The notes: generated by a model not told the origin, from the letters alone. A DNA stretch of 64,000 bases from Marinobacter persicus (GCF_002934325.1 NZ_PTIV01000015.1:1-64000), one strand, 5' to 3'; numbered from the stretch's first letter, positions 28,827-37,136 are shown. Program-made: numbers and translations.

Positions 28827-30902
28827 ATGACGTCGCTGGAGGACATCTGTGTAACCCAGCTCAAGGGCGTAGGTAGCGCCCTGGCCGGCAAGCTGGAAAA
28901 GCTGGGCATTCGCTCGGTGCAGGACCTGCTGTTCCACCTGCCGTACCGTTACGAGGACCGCACCCGCGTGGTGCCCATTGGCAGCCTGCGAATCGGCGAC
29001 GTGGCGGTGGTCGAAGGCGAGGTAATGAAAACCGACCTGGTGATGGGCCGGCGCCGAAGTCTGCAGGTTACCCTCAGGGACGACAGCGGTTTTCTGGTGC
29101 TCCGGTTCTTTCACTTCAACGCCAGCCAGAAAAATCAGTTAAGCGAAGGCGCCCGGGTACGCTGCTTCGGCGAGGTTCGTCCGGGCCGGGCGGGGTTTGA
29201 GTTCTATCACCCGGAATATCAGGTAAACCCGCCGCCCATGCCTCCGGCCAACCAGGCCACGCTCACACCGGTCTATCCCCTGACCGAAGGCATCCAGCAA
29301 CCCCGGGTTCGCAGCCTTTGCCAGCAGGCCCTGAGCTATCTGAACCGCTTTCCCATCAAGGATTGGCTGCCGCCCGAGCTACTGGCGGATTATCAGTTGC
29401 CGTCGATTACCGAGGCGGTTCGCCTGGTGCATTCACCCCAGGCGGGAGCTCCAGTCCATCTGTTGATGGAAGGACGTCATCCGGCGCAGCAACGGCTGGT
29501 GATGGAAGAACTGCTGGCCCATCAACTCAGCCTGCTGCAGGTGCGAGAACAGATACAGGCCCGGGAAGCCCTTCCACTACTGCCGACCGGAGATCTCGCC
29601 GATCGTTTCCTGGATCAGCTGCCATTCCAGCTGACCGGCGCCCAGCGCCATGTGATGAGCGATATCCGCCAGGATCTTAGCCAGCCTTTGCCCATGCTGC
29701 GTCTGGTGCAGGGCGACGTGGGGTCTGGTAAAACCGTGGTGGCCGCGTTGGCGGCTTTGCAGGCCATTGGCGCGGGAGCCCAGGTGGCATTGATGGCGCC
29801 CACCGAAATCCTGGCCGAACAGCATTACCAGAACTTCCGGGGTTGGCTGGAGCCGCTGGGCATCCGGCTGGCGTGGGTATCGGGTAAAGTGAAGGGAAAG
29901 GCTCGCAAAGAGGCCCTTGCTGAAGTGGCCAGTGGTGAGGCCCAGGTAGTGATTGGCACCCACGCCCTGTTCCAGGATGATGTCGAATTCCAGCGCCTGG
30001 CTTTGGTGATTGTTGATGAACAACACCGCTTTGGGGTTCACCAGCGCCTGGCGTTGCGGGAGAAAGGCGTGGGTGGCTCACTGGCGCCCCACCAGCTGAT
30101 CATGACTGCGACGCCGATCCCCCGGACCCTGGCCATGAGCGCCTACGCCGATCTGGACACCTCAGTGATTGATGAGTTGCCTCCCGGACGAAAACCGATC
30201 GAAACTGTGGTGGTGTCTGACAGCCGCCGGGATAAAATCGTTGATCGCGTGCGTCAGGCTTGCCGGGAGGGGCGCCAGGCCTATTGGGTCTGTACCCTGA
30301 TCGAAGAATCCGAGGCACTGCAATGCCAGGCTGCGGAGGTGACGGCGGCGGAACTGGCCGACCGGTTGCCGGATCTGAAAGTCGGCCTCGTGCATGGCAG
30401 GCTGAAAGCCGCTGAGAAGGCCGAGGTGATGGAGTCCTTCAAGAACGGCGAGCTGGACCTGCTGATTGCCACGACGGTGATCGAGGTGGGTGTGGATGTG
30501 CCCAATGCCTCATTGATTATTATCGAAAACCCGGAGCGCCTGGGTCTGGCCCAGTTGCACCAGCTACGTGGTCGGGTTGGCCGGGGAGAACAAGCCAGTT
30601 ATTGCGTACTGCTGTACCATCCGCCACTATCAAGTAATGGCAAGGCCAGACTGCAGGCCTTGCGGGACAGCCAGGATGGCTTTTTCATCGCGGAGAAGGA
30701 TCTGGAGATTCGTGGCCCGGGGGAGGTATTGGGAACCCGGCAAACCGGAATGATGCAGTTCCGGCTGGCGGATTTTGAGAGAGACAAAGGCTGGATTGAG
30801 CCGGTCAGGGAAATGGCGCCAGGCTTGATGGCTCAGTCGCGAACGGTGGAAGCATTGATTCGCCGTTGGCTGGGAGAGAATATTCGGTATGGAGACGTAT
30901 AA
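28827..30902 (+). CDS. recG: ATP-dependent DNA helicase RecG
   Basis: 691 residues, normal length. N-terminal wedge/OB domain (LLFHLPYRYEDRT, GRRRSLQVTLRDDSG) recognises branched DNA. The SF2 motor follows with Walker A GDVGSGKTV (about 293-301), motif II DEQHRFG, TATPIPRTLAM, TTVIEVGVDVPNA and QLRGRVGRG. Acts in fork reversal and Holliday-junction processing. Starts 7 bases after oxyR, so probably co-transcribed. Confidence 0.97.
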   Translation: MTSLEDICVTQLKGVGSALAGKLEKLGIRSVQDLLFHLPYRYEDRTRVVPIGSLRIGDVAVVEGEVMKTDLVMGRRRSLQVTLRDDSGFLVLRFFHFNASQKNQLSEGARVRCFGEVRPGRAGFEFYHPEYQVNPPPMPPANQATLTPVYPLTEGIQQPRVRSLCQQALSYLNRFPIKDWLPPELLADYQLPSITEAVRLVHSPQAGAPVHLLMEGRHPAQQRLVMEELLAHQLSLLQVREQIQAREALPLLPTGDLADRFLDQLPFQLTGAQRHVMSDIRQDLSQPLPMLRLVQGDVGSGKTVVAALAALQAIGAGAQVALMAPTEILAEQHYQNFRGWLEPLGIRLAWVSGKVKGKARKEALAEVASGEAQVVIGTHALFQDDVEFQRLALVIVDEQHRFGVHQRLALREKGVGGSLAPHQLIMTATPIPRTLAMSAYADLDTSVIDELPPGRKPIETVVVSDSRRDKIVDRVRQACREGRQAYWVCTLIEESEALQCQAAEVTAAELADRLPDLKVGLVHGRLKAAEKAEVMESFKNGELDLLIATTVIEVGVDVPNASLIIIENPERLGLAQLHQLRGRVGRGEQASYCVLLYHPPLSSNGKARLQALRDSQDGFFIAEKDLEIRGPGEVLGTRQTGMMQFRLADFERDKGWIEPVREMAPGLMAQSRTVEALIRRWLGENIRYGDV

Positions 30903-30938
30903 TTCTGTCGCGTAAGCGCAAAACCTTGAGGTAATCCT

Positions 30939-32309
30939 ATGCAGCTGCCGGTTGTCATACAGGAATCCCTGGCAGACAAGGCTAAGGCCGTATCCCTGCG
31001 GAGCATTAGCCAGATTGACCCAAAGCATGCATTGCGGATGGTGCTGTTAAGCGATGGTGAAGGCAAGCTACAAGCCATTTGCCGGCGAGATGACCTGCTG
31101 GATCTGGAAGCCCTGAATAAACAGCTGGGGCGAAATTTACGCATGATGCCCATCGGCGACCAGGTACGCACACGCCAGCGGGTGGGGCTGACCGATTTGC
31201 CGGCCATGCCGTCCCTGACAGGATGGCCTTCGGTGATCGACACCCGGTTGGATGAGCTGGATTACGTGGCCCTGGAGCTGGCGGACCAGCAGTTGGCGGC
31301 CGTGATGCCAACGGCGGACTTTGCCGAGCTGACAGGCAAAGCGATCCGGAAAAGCTTTGCGGTGGATACAGGCTCCATCTCGGTAAACCTGAGCAATCCC
31401 CAGGCCGACCGGGAACAGCTGCATTCCGCGATTAATCGTTTCACTGGCCTGCGTATCCAGCAGCGCCTGGAAGATACCCTGGAATTGCCACCCCTGCCGG
31501 AAACGGCGCAGCGCATCATTCATTTGCGTGTGAACCCCAACGCGGTGATGGGCGATCTGGTGGACATTGTTGAAAGCGACCCCAGTCTGGCCGCCCAGGT
31601 GGTCAGTTGGGCTTCATCCTCGTTCTACGCCGCCGCCGGGCAGGTCCGGTCGGTTTACGATGCGGTGTCACGGGTGCTGGGTTTTGACCTGGTCATGAAC
31701 CTCGCCATGGGGCTCGCACTGGGTCGCGCGTTACGCCAGCCTTCGGACCACCCGGATGGTTATGTGGACTACTGGCAGCAGGCTATCTGGCAGGCCCAAT
31801 CCGCCGGTATCCTGGCCGGCATGATGAAAGGGCCCCGTCGCCCGGTATTTGGTCTGGCCTATCTCGCCGGGCTGCTGCACAACTTCGGGCACCTGGTGTT
31901 GGCCCAGGTTTTCCCTCCTCATTTCCGGTTGGTGTGCCGGTCGTTGGAAGTGAACCCAAACATCGATTCCAGCGTGATTGAGCACAAACTTCTGGGCATC
32001 ACCCGGGAGCAGATCGCGGCCCAGCTAATGGAGAACTGGGGCATGCCGGAGGAGGTCAACACCGCCATCCGCTATCAAAAAAATCCGGCCTTCGACGGCG
32101 AGCACTATGCCTATGCCCGTACCCTGTGGCTCGGGCGCCAGTTGCTGACAGAGAAAGGCATTGCCCTGGGGGCGGGTGAGCCCATTCCGGACGCGGTGTT
32201 CGAAGAGCTGGGCCTGAACCGGGGGAAAGTTGACGAGCGTTTCGAAGACCTGGTTCAAAGCAAGGACAGTGTGATGGCGATAGCGGGCATGATGAATCAG
32301 GGGACATAA
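30939..32309 (+). CDS. HDOD domain protein with YbaK-like N-terminus
   Basis: 456 residues. The first 150 or so resemble the YbaK/aminoacyl-tRNA deacylase fold (VVIQESLADKAKAV, SDGEGKLQAICRRDDLLDLEALNKQLGR). From about residue 180 an HDOD domain follows (LPPLPETAQRIIHLR, VDIVESDPSLAAQVVSWASSSF, LAYLAGLLHNFGHLVL), a catalytically dead HD relative found in signalling proteins. It follows recG, as in Pseudomonas genomes. Function unknown; likely a signalling scaffold. Confidence 0.85.
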   Translation: MQLPVVIQESLADKAKAVSLRSISQIDPKHALRMVLLSDGEGKLQAICRRDDLLDLEALNKQLGRNLRMMPIGDQVRTRQRVGLTDLPAMPSLTGWPSVIDTRLDELDYVALELADQQLAAVMPTADFAELTGKAIRKSFAVDTGSISVNLSNPQADREQLHSAINRFTGLRIQQRLEDTLELPPLPETAQRIIHLRVNPNAVMGDLVDIVESDPSLAAQVVSWASSSFYAAAGQVRSVYDAVSRVLGFDLVMNLAMGLALGRALRQPSDHPDGYVDYWQQAIWQAQSAGILAGMMKGPRRPVFGLAYLAGLLHNFGHLVLAQVFPPHFRLVCRSLEVNPNIDSSVIEHKLLGITREQIAAQLMENWGMPEEVNTAIRYQKNPAFDGEHYAYARTLWLGRQLLTEKGIALGAGEPIPDAVFEELGLNRGKVDERFEDLVQSKDSVMAIAGMMNQGT

Positions 32310-32332
32310 AAAAACCGGCCCTGAGGCCGGTT
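32308..32332 (-). terminator. Terminator between HDOD gene and DUF2489 gene
   Basis: Stem AACCGGCC / GGCCGGTT (32313-32320, 32325-32332) with a CTGA loop. Its A-run lies on the left, which reads as a T-run on the minus strand, so it mainly stops transcripts of the convergent DUF2489 gene. Confidence 0.75.
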
Positions 32333-32462
32333 AGGTCCACCCGCGTATCGCAGTGTCATCAAAAACTCGTCAGGAGAAAACAACTCAGGAGCTGGTTGTA
32401 AAGATACTAGACAGCTCCTGATTGAAATATAGCCAACATTTGGCAAAAAGAAAGTCGCGACG

Positions 32463-32921
32463 TCAATCAAATCGATAATGCCGAAGAGTTGTGGCTGCCT
32501 CCCGGATTTCTTCAGCGAATTCCTGCTCCACCTCATACCGCTCCTGGTCAAGCTGGGTAAGGGTTTCGGAGTCCGTTTTCTTCCTGGCCCGGTGCGTGGG
32601 CATGTGGCTGATTTTGTCATGGACCTGCTGGAATACCCGGAACGGCGGCTTCTCCAGCAACTCCGGCGCCACGTGTTCCAGTAGCCCTTTCAATCGCAGG
32701 CAGGCCTCGGAGTATTCAACCTGGTCGGCTTCCACCGCCATGGCGATCACCCGGATGCTTTCCACCATCTCGTCCCGGCGCCGGGCCTGGAACTCCTGGG
32801 TTTTCTTCTCTCGCAGCCGCTGCTCCGACAGCAGGCGTGATTGCCGCCAGATATAGACCAGAAGCACGCCAATAACCACCAGTGCGATGGCGATAAACAC
32901 CAGTTGAAGGCCTCTGGGCAT
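32463..32921 (-). CDS. DUF2489 domain-containing membrane protein
   Basis: 152 residues. One N-terminal membrane helix (about 7-25) and a charged, coiled-coil-like remainder beginning RLREKKTQEFQARRRDEMVESIRVIAMA, the recognisable DUF2489 pattern. Cytoplasmic-facing C-terminus likely. No function is known for the family that I can name. Confidence 0.8.
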   Translation of the reverse strand: MPRGLQLVFIAIALVVIGVLLVYIWRQSRLLSEQRLREKKTQEFQARRRDEMVESIRVIAMAVEADQVEYSEACLRLKGLLEHVAPELLEKPPFRVFQQVHDKISHMPTHRARKKTDSETLTQLDQERYEVEQEFAEEIREAATTLRHYRFD

Positions 32922-33044
32922 GATTGCTGTCTCCGTTGTGTCAGTCTGGGCGGGTTGGCCAAAAAGCTATGGCGAACTTTGACATCTGCGGTTGGGGCTT
33001 TCAACAGAGAATCTTGGCGGGGAGTATAGCTGGGCTAGTTAGAT

Positions 33045-33070
33045 ACCGCCCCGGCGTGTACCGGGGCGGT
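33045..33070 (-). terminator. Strong hairpin after the PEP-CTERM gene
   Basis: Perfect 10-bp arms ACCGCCCCGG and CCGGGGCGGT with a 6-base loop, 14 bases past the stop of the PEP-CTERM gene. The T-run on the minus strand is poor. Confidence 0.55.
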
Positions 33071-33083
33071 GTGTTGCCAGTGC

Positions 33084-33704
33084 TCAGGCTGCAACCATGG
33101 CGGCGCGACGGCGGCGAGCCAGGCCCAGGCCGAGCATGCCCAGACCGAGCAGGGCGATGGAGCCAGGCTCCGGAACGTAAGTCGGAGGCTCACTGTCGTA
33201 GAAAGCGATGTGTGAGAGTTCCTTCTCACCCGGGGTAAACCAGGTGCCTTCGGTCACTACCTCGGCCAGGTTCAGGCAGGCCAGGGTATAGGTGTTACCT
33301 GAGCAGGTATCGGCATTGGCGTCGTCGATGTACCAGAACAGGTTGAACCCGTTACCTGCCTTGGCGGCCCAGTAACGGACACCCGGGTCGTCTTCACCCA
33401 TGATGTAGCTCCAGCTGCCGACTGCATCACCGTCGATGGTGATTTCACTGCCATCGAAACTGGTATAGTCGCTGTTAAATTCATCGACATCCCCGTTCGG
33501 GTTGTACTTGGCAATGAGTGGTGAAATCTGGATGGGCTCTCCAGATTCGTCGTTTACAAAAACTTGGCATACCTCGCCGCCTGTGCCACCGAAGTAGCCA
33601 GCACAGTCGTTGCCTTCAAAGGAATGCCAGATCAATCCCGCAGAGGCGGGGAGTGCGAACAGGCCGGTAACCAGCGCTGCTGCGATGTAGATAAAGCGTT
33701 TCAT
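33084..33704 (-). CDS. PEP-CTERM sorting domain protein
   Basis: 206 residues from the ATG at 33704, which has GGAGG upstream. Signal peptide (MKRFIYIAAALVTGLFALPASA), a beta-rich Asp/Gly/Ser-containing middle with four Cys, and a classic C-terminal tripartite sorting tag: VPEPGS, a Gly/Leu membrane helix, and ARRRRA. Exosortase would cleave at PEP and pass the protein to the surface or exopolysaccharide. No exosortase is in the window. Its upstream region carries a sigma-54 promoter. Confidence 0.92.
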   Translation of the reverse strand: MKRFIYIAAALVTGLFALPASAGLIWHSFEGNDCAGYFGGTGGEVCQVFVNDESGEPIQISPLIAKYNPNGDVDEFNSDYTSFDGSEITIDGDAVGSWSYIMGEDDPGVRYWAAKAGNGFNLFWYIDDANADTCSGNTYTLACLNLAEVVTEGTWFTPGEKELSHIAFYDSEPPTYVPEPGSIALLGLGMLGLGLARRRRAAMVAA

Positions 33705-33798
33705 GATAAATACCTCCAGATTGTCCTTTTCCGGTGAACCGGCTCCACTGCAGCTCGGTGCCTGATGGTCCTTTTGCGACAGTGTCTGTTTTGGAGGC

Positions 33799-33814
33799 TG
33801 CATAAAATCTGCCA
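33799..33814 (-). promoter_or_regulatory. Sigma-54 promoter of the PEP-CTERM gene
   Basis: The minus strand reads TGGCAGATTTTATGCA, with GG and GC separated by exactly 10 bases as required for -24/-12 promoters and close agreement with TGGCAC-N5-TTGCA. It lies about 95 bp upstream of the ATG. Just upstream is an inverted repeat GCCACTT / AAGTGGC (33811-33827) that may bind an activator; it partly overlaps the -24 box. Confidence 0.7.
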
Positions 33815-34051
33815 CTTTTTAAGTGGCTGATAAATGGAGCGTTATTTTGGGGCGGGTTTCGAGCTTGTAAAAAAGCTGGACGCTTGAACCTCCCGGGGCG
33901 GCCCTGGCCTTGACACGGAGAGGTAGCCCCCTAATATAGCGCGGGTCGTCGGTCGGTTATTTCACGGGCTGCAGCGGTGAACGTCTGCATTTCTTCCACA
34001 GGATGCTACCGCGAATCACGTTTTATTTTTTATCAGTAACAAGGTGCATCC
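33815..34051. other. Divergent intergenic region upstream of the PEP-CTERM gene
   Basis: Noncoding region between the sigma-54 promoter and the DUF4442-like gene. It would contain the binding sites for a sigma-54 activator on the left and the promoter of the rightward gene; I could not define either beyond the palindrome at 33811-33827. Confidence 0.4.
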
Positions 34052-34552
34052 ATGGCTGTGGCGTTACCGCCTGAGCTGGAAATCAAGCTCAACAAACTCA
34101 GCATCAAGAAGCCGTTCATCAATCGGTTACTCGCTGTCATTTTTATGCCCTTCATCGCCCGCAGTGGCCTGAAGGTGAACTACGACCCAAAGAATTTTTA
34201 CGCCTACCTTCCCAAGAAACGCTTCAATTCCAACTGGTATGGCACCCAGGCAGGTGCGGCCATTCTGGGTAACAGCGAGCTGGCGGCTGGTTGCTATCTG
34301 TTCCTGCGAACCGAAGGCGAGTACCGCATGGTGTGCACCCGCCTGGATTATCGCTTCCTGCTGCCAAGTACCGACCCGGTGATCTACAAAGTAGAGCTTG
34401 ATGAAAACGAGCTGGAAGAGAAAATCGCGGCTGGCGGCAAATTCATGATGGATTTGACCATCAAACTGTATCGGGCCAAATCCAAGTCCACCACCGGCAA
34501 GCGCATCGGCTCGGGCCATATCAGTTTCAAAGTATGGCCGGTGGGAGGCTGA
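34052..34552 (+). CDS. Hotdog-fold DUF4442-like protein
   Basis: 166 residues. N-terminal amphipathic start, then RSGLKVNYDPKNFYAYLPKKRFNSNWYGTQAGAAILGNSELAAG, resembling the substrate-cavity helix of DUF4442/YiiD-type hotdog proteins that act on acyl chains. No catalytic residue can be assigned. AAGGTG precedes the ATG. Followed 2 bases later by a polytopic membrane protein, so a two-gene operon is likely. Confidence 0.6.
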   Translation: MAVALPPELEIKLNKLSIKKPFINRLLAVIFMPFIARSGLKVNYDPKNFYAYLPKKRFNSNWYGTQAGAAILGNSELAAGCYLFLRTEGEYRMVCTRLDYRFLLPSTDPVIYKVELDENELEEKIAAGGKFMMDLTIKLYRAKSKSTTGKRIGSGHISFKVWPVGG

Positions 34553-34554
34553 CC

Positions 34555-35652
34555 GTGCCGGCCTCACTGCAGCAGGCGTTTTACCTCGCTTCTTCCTGGC
34601 TCTGGTGCATCGGCGCCTTCCTGCCCGTGCTCCTGCTGCGTGACTACGGATGGATCACCCTGACGGCCTTTACCCTCGCCAACGTAATCGGCGCCGCCGC
34701 CTTCGGATGGGTGATGACCCGCAACCGCCAGCCAACGTTCCTGGCCAGACACCGGCGGATGCTGCAGGTGTTTTCCCACGTCACGATCGCCTTTCAGCTG
34801 TTTTTCGTGGTCTGGCTCAGCGCGCTGGTGGGCTGGTGGCTGCTGCCGGTCATGCTAATGCTCGTGGGCCTGTTCTACCGAGCGGACAGCGTGATTGGTT
34901 GGGTAGCGGTTGGCCTGTTTATCCTGTCCATGGCCTTCTTTGGCGGCTACCTGATCGCCGAGCCCCCAATGGCAACGATCACCGCCCAACCGGGCTGGTG
35001 GCACACGCTCCTGCCCCTGGTGCTGGGCTTCGGCCTGTCACCCTACCTGGACCTGACCTTCCACCGCGCCTTGGAACGTAGCCCCAACCCCCGGTTGAGC
35101 TTCACCCTGGGCTTTGGCGTGTTCTTCCTCACGTTGCTGGTATTCGTGTTCGTCTATAGCGGCGGTCTCCAGGCTATGGCAGCCGGTAAGGGCTCACTGG
35201 ATGTATCACTGCTCTGGCCCGTGATTGCCTTCATCGTAATGCAAACCGCCTTCACCGTCGCCGTTCACCTGAAAGAAGCCCAGCGCCATCAGCCCAAACC
35301 CTGGCGTTCCCGCCTGGTGGCCTATGGCGCCTACCTGGTCGGCCTCTCTGTGCTCCTGGGGCTCGGCACAACGGCCAGGGTGCCCTGGCTGGACCTGCCC
35401 ATGACCGAACTGCTCTACAAGGGCTTCCTGCTCTTCTATGGGCTCGTGTTCCCGCTCTACCTGCTGCTGGGCAAGCGCCCGGCTTACTTCTGGGGTGCGC
35501 TGCTTGTGGCAGTGGTGCCTTACAGTGTGGGTTTTTTGGTTGGTGGGGATGCCCTGGTGGCGCTGAGTGTCAGTATGGTGTTTGTGGCTGGTTTTGTGGT
35601 GGTGCGGTTTGTTCGAGGTGGTGATCGGATTACAGCTCAATCGACGAAGTGA
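34555..35652 (+). CDS. Polytopic membrane protein of unknown function
   Basis: 365 residues from a GTG at 34555, chosen because GGGAGG at 34541-34546 sits 8 bases before it; an ATG at 34534 would overlap the preceding gene. About ten hydrophobic helices, nearly all of the protein is in the membrane. The loop PYLDLTFHRALERSPNP after the fifth helix is the most polar part. I do not recognise a family. It ends 42 bases before the left boundary of the tRNA island. Confidence 0.7.
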   Translation: MPASLQQAFYLASSWLWCIGAFLPVLLLRDYGWITLTAFTLANVIGAAAFGWVMTRNRQPTFLARHRRMLQVFSHVTIAFQLFFVVWLSALVGWWLLPVMLMLVGLFYRADSVIGWVAVGLFILSMAFFGGYLIAEPPMATITAQPGWWHTLLPLVLGFGLSPYLDLTFHRALERSPNPRLSFTLGFGVFFLTLLVFVFVYSGGLQAMAAGKGSLDVSLLWPVIAFIVMQTAFTVAVHLKEAQRHQPKPWRSRLVAYGAYLVGLSVLLGLGTTARVPWLDLPMTELLYKGFLLFYGLVFPLYLLLGKRPAYFWGALLVAVVPYSVGFLVGGDALVALSVSMVFVAGFVVVRFVRGGDRITAQSTK

Positions 35653-35694
35653 CCGAAGGCTGGATCGAGGTAGGGATGTGCTCGCTAACAGGAA

Positions 35695-35739
35695 TGGTGG
35701 GCCCAGCTGGACTCGAACCAGCGACCAAAGGATTATGAG
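35695..35739. repeat. Left att repeat: 45-bp copy of the tRNA 3' end
   Basis: Identical to 39953-39997, the 3' end of the CAT-anticodon tRNA gene from the CCA through the anticodon stem. Same orientation. Past base 35739 the two sequences diverge completely. This is the expected att duplication left by a tRNA-targeting site-specific recombinase. Confidence 0.85.
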
Positions 35740-35950
35740 AGCCTTGCGGCGGGTTATCGTAAAACCACACAGGTTCACAACGTCCCATAAAACAATTGCT
35801 TGGGAATTCTTAGGTGCACAGTAAACCACAGATAACCGCGCGCCTGTTGACGCGTTGTTGACACCTTTGGGCAGGCGCCTGATTGCGAAGTGGCTTCCCC
35901 GAGAAATTTAACGGTAGAAACTCTTGATAATTGCAGCCTAAAAGTCCTAA

Positions 35951-35987
35951 ATACTTGTCACCGGGTGGCGGCCCGGTGACAAAGTAT
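35951..35987 (-). terminator. Large hairpin near the island left end
   Basis: Arms TTGTCACCGGG and CCCGGTGACAA pair perfectly over 11 bp with a 6-base loop, and the stem extends with one bulge to ATACTT / AAGTAT. It lies 16 bases past the stop of the small basic gene on the minus strand and is probably its terminator. A recombination or transfer site is an alternative. Confidence 0.5.
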
Positions 35988-36002
35988 CCTTAATTGGTTG
36001 CT

Positions 36003-36116
36003 TTAATCTGGGGTTGAACGGTAGTGCTCTCGGACTTTCGTCCTTTTACCGTTCTTCCCTTTTCTTTCATGTGATGGCACATGTACCTTCTTTTTGCCTT
36101 TCTTTGTCATCGCCAT
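36003..36116 (-). CDS. Small basic protein (37 residues)
   Basis: Reads MAMTKKGKKKVHVPSHERKG and ends REHYRSTPD; about one third Lys or Arg. GGAGAAA precedes the ATG. The VHVPSH...R core resembles short basic proteins (KVHVRSHTRR type) found in mobile regions. It starts 12 bases after the Cas2-like gene on the same strand, so both are probably one transcript. It may bind nucleic acid or its partner; inference only. Confidence 0.6.
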   Translation of the reverse strand: MAMTKKGKKKVHVPSHERKGKNGKRTKVREHYRSTPD

Positions 36117-36128
36117 GTTAGCTTTCTC

Positions 36129-36410
36129 CTAATAGACGTAGACGTTTAAGTTTTCATGAATCCACTGCCAGGCCTTTTTTGGTAGCCATCCTGCGTACTC
36201 ATCTGTCGCTCCGATTACGAGCAGGTTGTCGTTTTTGTCTATCTTTGGGAGTAGCCTTTGAGTTACTTCCTTAGCCGATAGCGTCGTTGATACTAGCCAT
36301 GTAGAGTCCAGGTAATGCCACCAATTACCGCATGACTTAATTGCCGAGTGCAGGGGCTCGTAGTTTTGCCCTGGTGAGTTCAGGTCGTATGTCACAATGT
36401 ATGCAGACAT
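36129..36410 (-). CDS. SinR-type protein with Cas2/VapD-like fold
   Basis: 93 residues. Opens with a beta strand ending in Asp (YIVTYDLN), the position of the metal-binding Asp in Cas2 and VapD RNases. A helix (NYEPLHSAIKSCGN), the strand pair around STWLVSTTLSAKEV, and NDNLLVIGATDEYAGWLPKKAWQWI follow. This order fits the small ferredoxin-like fold annotated as SinR family in other genomes. No cas genes or repeats are nearby, so it is not an adaptation protein. A ribonuclease toxin role is possible. GAGGAAAA precedes the ATG. Confidence 0.65.
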   Translation of the reverse strand: MSAYIVTYDLNSPGQNYEPLHSAIKSCGNWWHYLDSTWLVSTTLSAKEVTQRLLPKIDKNDNLLVIGATDEYAGWLPKKAWQWIHENLNVYVY

Positions 36411-36499
36411 GTCTTTTCCTCTTCATCGTTTTCGGTTTACGTCTTGGTATCACATATTGTGGTGACGCTCTGAGAGGATAACAGGATATTGTGTTCTGT

Positions 36500-36620
36500 G
36501 AATAAGAGAGGAACTATTGCCCAGGTGTTCCGGGCAAGGAAAATCAATGGAAAAAGACTTGAATTGTCGGTGAGCCCTGTAAAACGGGTAGTCGCTGGAA
36601 ACCGGGGCGACCGTTTTTTC
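36500..36620 (+). ncRNA. Possible structured small RNA
   Basis: A hairpin TTGCCC / GGGCAA (36517-36522, 36532-36537) is followed 47 bases later by a GC stem GTCGC / GCGAC (36591-36595, 36607-36611), extended by CGG / CCG and followed by six T (36614-36619), which is terminator-like. No convincing protein is encoded. It lies between divergent genes of the island. Confidence 0.3.
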
Positions 36621-36725
36621 TCTCGTGCATACCAAAATTTAGGTGTGCTTCTGGGTTTTGTGTTGAGACACTAATGATGCGGGCTGTCTATTAAGCTTTC
36701 TAATACTGATTCAAGGGAATGAAGA

Positions 36726-37136
36726 ATGTCTTGGTTGAAAATGTATTCGGCAGTCCTAGCCGCTATCCTTACCGCCTGGGTAATCATCTCGTTGGTTACC
36801 CTGGCTATCTGGTCGGCTTACCTTGATCACCAAATGGCGTCATTAAAAAGCCACTTCGAGCAATTCCGGGAAGAGATGTCTTCTGTTACCGGCGGTGACG
36901 GTTCACCCCAGTTTGGTGTTGTAGAGAGAACGCCGACCCCGGCAACAGAGCCTGATCAGCCGCCGGAAACAGAACGCTCAAAGCCAACGACTTCAGCCAG
37001 CGCAGTACAAACCAATAAAAAGATGTGTGAGTTCTGGCGGGCTGAGTACCAGAAGGATGCCACTTGGCAAAATGAAGGCTTTATGGAAATGGCGTGTATT
37101 CGGTACCGCAAGAGCTTGAGGGAGCTGCGTCAGTAG
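36726..37136 (+). CDS. Single-helix membrane protein of unknown function
   Basis: 136 residues. One membrane helix at about 8-32, a heptad-like stretch (DHQMASLKSHFEQFREEMSS), a Pro/Thr-rich linker (about 68-92) and a C-terminal Trp/Tyr/Cys-containing segment (KKMCEFWRAEYQKDATWQN). AAGGGAATG-type leader before the ATG. No family recognised; a membrane-tethered accessory protein of the island. Confidence 0.6.
   Translation: MSWLKMYSAVLAAILTAWVIISLVTLAIWSAYLDHQMASLKSHFEQFREEMSSVTGGDGSPQFGVVERTPTPATEPDQPPETERSKPTTSASAVQTNKKMCEFWRAEYQKDATWQNEGFMEMACIRYRKSLRELRQ

Noticed and set aside
35567-35824. 85-residue plus-strand frame containing SWTRTSDQRIM
   Set aside because: This is translated tRNA 3'-end sequence at the att repeat, a well-known artefact, and it overlaps the real membrane-protein gene.
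36129-36410. Cas2-like protein as evidence of a CRISPR-Cas locus
   Set aside because: No Cas1, no effector and no repeat-spacer array anywhere in the window; the protein fits stand-alone SinR/VapD-like families.
36489-36674. 61-residue frame between island genes
   Set aside because: Crosses two hairpins and a terminator-like T-run, with no Shine-Dalgarno sequence or protein-like composition; better explained as noncoding RNA or spacer.
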